A stretch of DNA of 20,648 nt from contig JAKBAG010000019.1 of assembly GCA_021809235.1 (NCBI GenBank), forward strand, positions 1 to 20,648. The letters run 5' to 3'. Below, piece by piece: positions 15,395-20,648 of this stretch (positions within the stretch are counted from its first letter, which is position 1; each line of letters begins with the position of its first letter). Both the position numbers and the translations under genes were made by a program. Below the pieces are notes generated by a model. It was not told where the DNA came from. It did no database searches and saw only the letters and a program-made list of their open reading frames with translations. Source of the DNA: Acidobacteriota bacterium (GTDB taxonomy: Bacteria > Acidobacteriota > Terriglobia > Terriglobales > Acidobacteriaceae).

Positions 15395-15849
15395 AGCGAG
15401 TCTTTTCCAGCTCCTCGGATGCCGAAACGCGCGCAATCGGCTCGGAGATCGCAGTCCTGCTGCCTCCGCCGCGCCTGCTGATCCTCAGTGGAGATCTTGG
15501 CGCAGGGAAGACAACCCTGGTCAAGGGCATTGTCCAGGCATTGCAGGTCGAGGACGAAGATGCCGTTACCAGTCCCACGTTCTCGCTGGTGCACTCCTAC
15601 GAGGGATGGTGCGACGGGCGAGCCGTGACGGTGCTGCATCTGGATCTGTACCGGCTGGAGAATGAGCGACAGGTCTCCTCACTTGGCATCCACGACTGGA
15701 TGACCGAAGACACGCTGATTCTTGTGGAGTGGGGAGAGAAGTTTCACCTGATTCAGGAGCTGGCCGACGGCAATATTCACATCACGAACACCGGCCCGGA
15801 GAGTCGCGTTATCACCTTGGAGTGGAACGACCCGAATAAACCGGCCTGA
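15391..15849 (+). CDS. tsaE: tRNA threonylcarbamoyladenosine biosynthesis ATPase TsaE
   Basis: The 152-residue product is the ATPase that works with TsaB and TsaD to place the t6A modification on A37 of ANN-decoding tRNAs. Visible motifs are the Walker A loop GDLGAGKTTLVKG at about 29-41, SPTFSLVHSY, HLDLYRLE and LVEWGEKF. Length is normal for the family. The start is GTG 15391, overlapping the nnr stop in a GTGA junction, which implies translational coupling; extending further upstream would run through nnr. The same neighbour pair (yjeF-yjeE) occurs in E. coli. The gene ends inside a hairpin that is shared with the convergent neighbour. Confidence 0.95.
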   Translation: MKRVFSSSSDAETRAIGSEIAVLLPPPRLLILSGDLGAGKTTLVKGIVQALQVEDEDAVTSPTFSLVHSYEGWCDGRAVTVLHLDLYRLENERQVSSLGIHDWMTEDTLILVEWGEKFHLIQELADGNIHITNTGPESRVITLEWNDPNKPA

Positions 15850-15888
15850 GAAAATCTGCTATAGCAGCAGACAATCCCAGGCCGGTTT
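15838..15888. terminator. Hairpin between convergent tsaE and the trans-sulfuration gene
   Basis: AAACCGGCCTG (15838-15848) and CAGGCCGGTTT (15878-15888) are an exact 11-bp inverted repeat, with a smaller TCTGCT/AGCAG(C)AGA pairing inside. The left arm contains the last codons of tsaE. T runs of three follow on each strand, so it could act in both directions, though weakly as a classical intrinsic terminator. Confidence 0.6.
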
Positions 15889-15900
15889 GGAACGGAAGAG

Positions 15901-17064
15901 TTATCCAATCGCGGCAAGAGCCTGTTCGAGATCGGCAATCAGATCGTCCTTGTGCTCGATGCCAATGGAGAGTCGGACCAGTCCCTCGGTAATGCCCATC
16001 TCCAGCTTGCGCTCCGGACTGAGCGCGGCATGGGTGGTGGTAGACGAGTGTGAAGCAAGCGACTCCACTCCACCCAACGACTCTGCGTTCAGGAATATCC
16101 GGATGGCGGCCAGGAATCTGCGCGCAGCCTCCACGGAGCCCAGATCGATGCTCATCATGGATCCAAAGCCCTTCTGCTGGCGCACGGCCAGGGCATGCTG
16201 CGGGTGCGTAGCCAGTCCTGGATAGTTGACCTGCTTCACCTTGGGATGGGTGGCCAGCCAGGCGGCAATGGCGCGCCCGTTCTCTTCATGCTGACGCATG
16301 CGCAGGGGCAGGGTCTTGATGCCGCGAAGGATCAGGAAGCACTCGAGCGGAGATAGCGTGGCTCCGACTGCCTTCTGCACCAGCAACGTACGCTCAGCCT
16401 GTTGCTGGGTGGTGGTGATCAACGCACCGCCCAGGCCATCAGAATGTCCGTTGAGGAACTTCGTGGTGGAGTGCATCACAATGTCTGCGCCCAGCTCGAG
16501 CGGACTCTGCAGCATCGGAGAAAGAAAGGTGTTATCGACGCTGACCTCGATGCCATGGGCATGAGCAATCTCCGCAACGGCTCGAATATCGGTCAGCTGC
16601 ATCAGCGGATTGCTTGGCGTCTCGCAATAGATGAGCTTGGTATTGGGACGGATGGCCGCGCGCAGCGCGTCCAGGTTGCCCATGTCCACATACTGGATGG
16701 CAATGCCGTAGTGGCTGATGATCTGGTCCAGCAGTCGGGCTGTGCCGCCATACACGTTGTGAGAACAGATCAGATGGTCTCCGGAATGCAGATGGGCCAG
16801 TAGTGCGGAGATGGCAGCCATGCCCGTGGCAAAGGCGAAGCCCTTGACGCCGGGTCGTCCGTTCGATTCCAGTGCAGCTAAAGCCAACTCCAGTCGATCG
16901 CGCGTCGGGTTGCCGGCACGGGAATAATCCCAACCCTTGTCCGTGCCAATGCCGGTCAATTCAAAGGTGGAAGAGAGATAAAGCGGAACATTGACAGCTC
17001 CGGTGAGCGGATCCGGGTGCTGACCAGCATGCACGGCCAGAGTTTCGTACTGATATGACGGCAT
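15901..17064 (-). CDS. PLP-dependent trans-sulfuration enzyme (cystathionine gamma-synthase / gamma-lyase family)
   Basis: The 387-residue product belongs to the Cys/Met metabolism PLP family. Landmarks are the PLP-phosphate and tetramer segment DYSRAGNPTRDRLE (about 46-59), FATGMAAISALL, NVYGGTARLLD, YCETPSNPLM, VDNTFLSPMLQSPLELGADIVMHSTTKFLNGHSDGLGG with the Schiff-base lysine at about 202, and the C-terminal ESLGGVESLASHSSTTTHAAL. These enzymes join or split cystathionine in methionine and cysteine synthesis. Sequence alone does not separate MetB from MetC or gamma-lyase, so no symbol is given. ATG 17064 is used, with GAGG seven bases upstream; a TTG at 17067 is an alternative. The 5' region shows no recognisable SAM riboswitch. 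It stands alone, convergent with tsaE. Confidence 0.93.
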   Translation of the reverse strand: MPSYQYETLAVHAGQHPDPLTGAVNVPLYLSSTFELTGIGTDKGWDYSRAGNPTRDRLELALAALESNGRPGVKGFAFATGMAAISALLAHLHSGDHLICSHNVYGGTARLLDQIISHYGIAIQYVDMGNLDALRAAIRPNTKLIYCETPSNPLMQLTDIRAVAEIAHAHGIEVSVDNTFLSPMLQSPLELGADIVMHSTTKFLNGHSDGLGGALITTTQQQAERTLLVQKAVGATLSPLECFLILRGIKTLPLRMRQHEENGRAIAAWLATHPKVKQVNYPGLATHPQHALAVRQQKGFGSMMSIDLGSVEAARRFLAAIRIFLNAESLGGVESLASHSSTTTHAALSPERKLEMGITEGLVRLSIGIEHKDDLIADLEQALAAIG

Positions 17065-17256
17065 CAATCTACCTCGGTTGGAATGGAAGCTCTATGCCAA
17101 TTAGGGTATCGCGGGAGAGCGCTGGGACCAAATCGTCCCCGCTGCAGCAGGCTCAGTCGATCTGTCCACACCTGGCATGTGCGCCTCCGAACGGGATGCA
17201 CGGAATCGATGGGCGTTCCCGGAAACCGCTTCGGCTGCGCCTGCCGTACTCGAATG

Positions 17257-18402
17257 TTACGTGTTGACCTGCTGCCCTTCACTGAGCTGGAGTTGGACAG
17301 TATGTTTGTGGCGACCGCGATAGAAGGTAACAGATACGCTGTCCCCGGGCTGATGGTGCTCCAGAATGGAGCTGATGTCGGCAGTATCCGAGACCTGCTG
17401 GCCATCGATGGCAACGATCAGATCTCCGCCCAGGATGATGGGCATATTCCCCAGATAGGCCTGCTCGTTGCCGCCACGAATGCCGGCACGGTCTGCTGCT
17501 CCACCCGGAACGACGCGCTGGACGAGGACACCAGCTTCCACGGGCAGACCCAGCTGGTCGGCGAGGTCCGGGCCAATGCCCAGGGAAACGATCCCCAACG
17601 TGGGACGACGGACACGGCCATAGCGCATCAGGTCGCCAAGCACCGCTTTCGCCGTGTTGATGGGAATAGCAAAACCGATACCGGAGCTTTGCTCGGCACC
17701 GCCGGTGGCAATCAGGGAGTTGATGCCAATCACGTCACCGCGCGAGTTGAGCAGCGGACCACCGGAGTTGCCAGGATTGATGGCAGCATCAGTCTGGATG
17801 GCATCCTCAATGGGTGCGCCCTGGGGTCCGCGAATGGAGCGAATGGAGCTGATGATGCCCTGGGTCATGGTTCCGCTCAGTCCGAAGGGATTCCCGATGG
17901 CATACACCTTCTGGCCAACAACCAGTCCGCTCGAATCAGCCAGAGTGACCGGCTGCAGATTGGGCGCATCGATCTGGAGCAGAGCCAGATCGTGCGTGCG
18001 ATCGTAGCCGACAATTTTCGCCTTGTAATGGCGCTTGTCACTGAGCATGACCTCAATCCTGTTGGCATCCGCGATGACATGGAAGTTCGTCAACACGTGT
18101 CCAGCTTTGTCCAGAATGAAGCCCGATCCCTGCCCCTGTTGCGGAACCTCGCCATAGAAGAAGTCGAACTTCATGGCCGTGGACGTGATATTGACAACCG
18201 AAGGCAGAACGCGCCTGTAGACACTGATGTTGTTCTGTTCTTCGGCGTCGAAGGCCGGGGCAGCATGCGCCTCCGTCAGCTGCAGTGCAGAGCTGCCGGA
18301 TCCGGAGGGGAGCAAGCGCGCCAGTTCGCGAGGGGGATGAGTGGTGAAGTACCAGAATCCACCCACCACCAAGGCTACCAATAGGAGTTGTCGCAATCGC
18401 AT
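17257..18402 (-). CDS. HtrA/DegS-like periplasmic serine protease with one PDZ domain
   Basis: The 381-residue product is an S1C-family trypsin-like protease. An uncleaved anchor or signal helix (LRQLLLVALVVGGFWYF, about 3-20) precedes the protease domain. The catalytic triad is His108 (TNFHVIAD), Asp138 (THDLALLQ) and Ser213 (NPGNSGGPLL), with spacing like that of DegP. One PDZ domain (about 285-375: GVLVQRVVPGGAADRAGI, then GGDLIVAIDGQQV) completes it. A single PDZ and N-terminal anchor resemble DegS and many Terriglobia HtrAs; the usual role is envelope protein quality control or cleavage of a stress regulator. ATG 18402 is chosen for its GAGGGAAAG ribosome site and the hydrophobic start; the frame continues open upstream without a better start. 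It follows coaE by 148 bp, so it may have its own promoter. No strong terminator follows. Confidence 0.94.
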   Translation of the reverse strand: MRLRQLLLVALVVGGFWYFTTHPPRELARLLPSGSGSSALQLTEAHAAPAFDAEEQNNISVYRRVLPSVVNITSTAMKFDFFYGEVPQQGQGSGFILDKAGHVLTNFHVIADANRIEVMLSDKRHYKAKIVGYDRTHDLALLQIDAPNLQPVTLADSSGLVVGQKVYAIGNPFGLSGTMTQGIISSIRSIRGPQGAPIEDAIQTDAAINPGNSGGPLLNSRGDVIGINSLIATGGAEQSSGIGFAIPINTAKAVLGDLMRYGRVRRPTLGIVSLGIGPDLADQLGLPVEAGVLVQRVVPGGAADRAGIRGGNEQAYLGNMPIILGGDLIVAIDGQQVSDTADISSILEHHQPGDSVSVTFYRGRHKHTVQLQLSEGQQVNT

Positions 18403-18550
18403 CGTCTTCTTTCCCTCGTCTTGTTGGATACGTGGCAGCCATACGCCGTATCGGTGTCCTGCCACTTCCATTTTCAATTCTCGCGGGGACAAGCTCCGCC
18501 GTAACGCCGCAACGTTTCTATCTTTTGATGCTCGATAGGCTATCTGTGTT

Positions 18551-19300
18551 TCAACCCGTCTCGCCGTCCGCGATTGGAGGGCCGTGCTCAGGTGGCCGCG
18601 AATCCGAGCCTGGAAACGCGTCCGCTGGAGGGTTCCCCCGGCTTCTCCGCTGCAATTCATTCCAAATCGCCTGGGTATGCACCAGCAGTTGTTCGCGGGA
18701 ACCATCGTTGACCAGCACGAAATCGGCGAGCGCCATCTTTTCCGTATCGTTCATTTGCCGCTGCATCCGCGCCCGGGCATCGGCGGCAATCTGTTCGCTC
18801 CAGGCGCCGCCGGTCATGCGGGCCACGTAGCGCTGCAGCCGCAAAGATTCCGGAGCCGTCACCAGCAGAACGCAGTCAAAGCGACGACGCCAGCTGGCAA
18901 GGACGCCCTCTGTTTCCCCGCGCAGACGGGCATCCCTTTCTACCTCAAAGATCAATGCCGATTCAACGACTGTGATCGCGGTCGGGTCGGCGGCAAAAAT
19001 CGATTGCGCCCACTGCTGCTGTGCCTGAATCACTGCAGGATGCACGATGGCATTCAACTCATCGAGACGATGATCGGCAAATGCCAACCGGGCAAGCTCA
19101 GCGCGATCCAACAGGCCATCAGAGCGAACAACACCCGGACCAAACTGCCTGACGATGGCGTCGTATACCGGCTGGCCGGGCTGCATCAGGGCGCGGCCAA
19201 GTTCATCGGCTTCGATGACGTGTGCTCCCAAAGTGCGCAGATGCGCCGCAACTGTACTTTTCCCGCTGCCCAGGCCTCCGGTCAGTCCTACTCGCAGCAT
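18551..19300 (-). CDS. coaE: Dephospho-CoA kinase
   Basis: The 249-residue product catalyses the last step of coenzyme A synthesis, ATP-dependent phosphorylation of the 3'-OH of dephospho-CoA. It has the P-loop GLTGGLGSGKSTVA at about 5-18, then EADELGRAL, LDELNAIVHPAVI, a central VVESALIFEV, VLLVTAPESLRLQRYVARM and the C-terminal ADFVLVNDGS. After about residue 210 the protein carries a Pro/Gly/Arg-rich tail of some 35-40 residues (RRSRGNPPADAFPGSDSRPP and on) beyond the normal ~200-residue fold, probably disordered. It starts five bases after the folD stop, so the two are very likely one operon. Confidence 0.96.
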   Translation of the reverse strand: MLRVGLTGGLGSGKSTVAAHLRTLGAHVIEADELGRALMQPGQPVYDAIVRQFGPGVVRSDGLLDRAELARLAFADHRLDELNAIVHPAVIQAQQQWAQSIFAADPTAITVVESALIFEVERDARLRGETEGVLASWRRRFDCVLLVTAPESLRLQRYVARMTGGAWSEQIAADARARMQRQMNDTEKMALADFVLVNDGSREQLLVHTQAIWNELQRRSRGNPPADAFPGSDSRPPEHGPPIADGETG

Positions 19301-19305
19301 GGGGG

Positions 19306-20220
19306 CTAGAGACCTCGTCGCTGACGGGCAGCCTGAAGTGTATTGGACATCAGCATGGCGATGGTCAGTTTGCCAACACCGCCTGGAACCGGCGTGTATG
19401 CACCGGAAACATCAAAGGCGTGGGGGTCGATATCTCCGACGATCACTGCACCGCGGCGGGCAAAGGTCTCTTCGCGGCGCGCATCTCCGGCAAAGAATCG
19501 CAGAAACTCCTCCCGGTCAGTGATCCGGTTGATGCCCACATCGATAAGTGTGGCGCCGGGCTTGACCATCTCTGGGGTAATGAATCCGGCACGACCAATG
19601 GCGGCAACAAGGATATCGGCCTGGCGCGTGTGGGAGGCTAGATCCCGCGTGCGCGAGTGGCAGACGGTCACCGTCGCATGCTCGTTCAGTAGCAGCATGG
19701 CTGCCGGCTTGCCAACAATATCACTGCGCCCCACCACAACCGCGTGCGCACCTGCGATGGGAATACCGCTCCGGCGCAGGATCTGGATGACTCCTGCCGG
19801 CGTGCAGGGAGCAAGCGACGGTCGGCCAGCCTGAAGGCGGCCAGCATTGACCGGATGGAATCCGTCGACATCCTTTTCCGGCAGAATGGCATCGAGCAGT
19901 CGCTTGGTATCCACCTGCGGCGGCAGTGGCAGCTGAATCAGAATGCCGTCAATCTCCTCGCGGCGGTTGAGATCGGCAACGATGGCCAGCATCTCCTCGG
20001 TGGTGATGGACTCCGGAGGTGTTATCAATTCACTGTAGATGCCCAGATCTTCGCAGGTTTTTACCTTGCTGCGAACATAGATCTCTGAAGCCGGAACGTG
20101 GCCCACCAGGACAACCGCCAGGCCTGGACGCACTCCCTTTGCTGCCAGGGATGCTACTTCACCGGCGACTTCCTGTTGAATCTCTGCAGCAATTGCCGCT
20201 CCATCCAGAACCTTGGCCAT
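19306..20220 (-). CDS. folD: Bifunctional methylenetetrahydrofolate dehydrogenase / cyclohydrolase
   Basis: The 304-residue product interconverts 5,10-methylene-, methenyl- and 10-formyl-tetrahydrofolate, feeding purine and formyl-Met synthesis. Motifs are ASEIYVRSKVKTCEDLGI with the catalytic Lys near residue 52, GILIQLPLPPQVD, EKDVDGFHPVNAGRL, PCTPAGVIQIL, the NADP-binding VVGRSDIVGKPAAMLLL, and the C-terminal DVSGAYTPVPGGVGKLTIAMLM. Length is slightly above the usual 280-300. ATG 20220 (MAKVLDG) is preceded by GGGAGAAAG; an open extension to 20295 has no homology and is rejected. It leads the folD-coaE pair. The 220 bp upstream, up to the zinc-ribbon gene, show no gene. Confidence 0.96.
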   Translation of the reverse strand: MAKVLDGAAIAAEIQQEVAGEVASLAAKGVRPGLAVVLVGHVPASEIYVRSKVKTCEDLGIYSELITPPESITTEEMLAIVADLNRREEIDGILIQLPLPPQVDTKRLLDAILPEKDVDGFHPVNAGRLQAGRPSLAPCTPAGVIQILRRSGIPIAGAHAVVVGRSDIVGKPAAMLLLNEHATVTVCHSRTRDLASHTRQADILVAAIGRAGFITPEMVKPGATLIDVGINRITDREEFLRFFAGDARREETFARRGAVIVGDIDPHAFDVSGAYTPVPGGVGKLTIAMLMSNTLQAARQRRGL

Positions 20221-20440
20221 ACTTTCTCCCAGCCCCCATCTGCATCGTACCAAGTCCGGGGCCGGGCCGCGGCTCGCATGCCGGAGCGAACCCACGGAAG
20301 AATGGGCCGAATTACGCTGGTTTTCAAACCAATGCTGGAGTGAATTCTGTCCGTTCTGTAGCGGGCAGAATGTGGCTGTTTGTCCTGTTGGAAGAGTATG
20401 CCTGCATTAAATGCGACCGCCGACCATGCACGGGGGAAGC

Positions 20441-20638
20441 TTATTTTTCCACCGATGGGTCTTCCCTGGTTGCGTGCAACGAGCCACGTAAGCGCAGGGC
20501 ATCGGGCAGAAATGCGTACATTCGCTCCCTGCAGAGTCGACACCGAACGGGGTACCGCACGACCAAAAGATAAACCAGATCTGAGAAGCGCAAATGAGAC
20601 AAACGGAAACGGCTGGATCCGCAATAGGGGCATTTCAT
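20441..20638 (-). CDS. Small zinc-ribbon protein of unknown function
   Basis: The 65-residue product, MKCPYCGSSRFRLSHLRF at its start, has two CxxC knuckles: CPYC at residues 3-6 and CRLC at about 33-36. They are separated by a hydrophobic helix-like stretch (DLVYLLVVRYPV), an arrangement that binds one zinc ion in zinc-ribbon proteins. Similar short proteins, with R-S-H after the first knuckle and RCRxCxxR at the second, are common in acidobacterial genomes as far as I recall, without known function. A role in nucleic-acid or protein binding is possible but not shown. The ATG at 20638 is only ten bases from the window edge, so the ribosome site and upstream partner cannot be judged. It may share a transcript with folD, 220 bp downstream. 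Confidence 0.65.
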   Translation of the reverse strand: MKCPYCGSSRFRLSHLRFSDLVYLLVVRYPVRCRLCRERMYAFLPDALRLRGSLHATREDPSVEK

Positions 20639-20648
20639 ACGTAGACCG

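Noticed and set aside
17065..17256. A SAM riboswitch upstream of the trans-sulfuration gene
   Set aside because: No SAM-I, SAM-II or SAM/SAH core motifs could be recognised; only a short GAACG/CGTTC pairing is present.
18403..18705. In-frame N-terminal extension of the HtrA protein by about 100 residues
   Set aside because: The extension has no similarity, overlaps the end of coaE, and would bury the membrane anchor; ATG 18402 has a much better ribosome site.
20221..20295. In-frame N-terminal extension of FolD
   Set aside because: FolD proteins begin at the MAKVLDG-type motif and the ATG at 20220 has a GGGAG site.

Overview
The window reads as a stretch of chromosome from an Acidobacteriota bacterium, most likely class Terriglobia (Acidobacteriaceae-like). 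This is inference. It rests on a winged-helix/one-membrane-span/TPR protein with the 'LEQSPFLELETPEQVRAAL' block typical of that phylum, on a small sigma-like protein, on a very long pyruvate:ferredoxin oxidoreductase, and on the moderately GC-rich base use. There are no tRNA or rRNA genes, no CRISPR, no insertion sequences and no phage genes that I can see. The window is mostly housekeeping and metabolic genes with a few unusual regulatory layouts.

Layout, left to right. Positions 1-190 (minus) hold the N-terminal part of a DoxX-family membrane protein cut by the window edge. A strong hairpin (282-321) separates it from an unusually large nifJ-type 2-oxoacid oxidoreductase (337-5022, minus). 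A 365-bp divergent intergenic region follows. Then comes a winged-helix/transmembrane/TPR protein (5388-7814, plus), which converges with polyphosphate kinase ppk1 (7838-10021, minus).

A 314-bp divergent region leads to a degenerate ECF-sigma-like protein (10336-10905, plus). This is followed by a TolC-like outer-membrane factor (11100-12506) and an EmrA/HlyD membrane-fusion protein (12509-13723), ending in a clear intrinsic terminator. Next are the NAD(P)HX repair enzyme nnr (13805-15394) and tsaE (15391-15849), which overlap by 4 bp. They converge on a cystathionine gamma-synthase/lyase family enzyme (15901-17064, minus). The right end is a minus-strand group: a small zinc-ribbon protein (20441-20638), folD (19306-20220), coaE (18551-19300) and an HtrA/DegS-like protease (17257-18402).

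How the genes fit together: folD and coaE are 5 bp apart and likely cotranscribed (one-carbon and CoA cofactor synthesis), with htrA possibly read through. nnr-tsaE is a familiar bacterial pairing. tolC-emrA supplies the periplasmic and outer-membrane parts of a tripartite exporter, but no inner-membrane pump is encoded next to it.

The most interesting signals are: (1) the roughly 1560-residue oxidoreductase, with two large insertions that lie between its iron-sulphur cluster ligands; (2) a 17-codon upstream reading frame whose stop overlaps the tolC start (ATGA), where tolC itself has no clear ribosome binding site; (3) a cluster of GGAATC/GATTCC sites, including one 15-bp palindrome, in the two intergenic regions that flank the sigma-like gene; and (4) the degenerate DNA-binding domain of the TPR protein. 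I see no clearly new multi-gene system.
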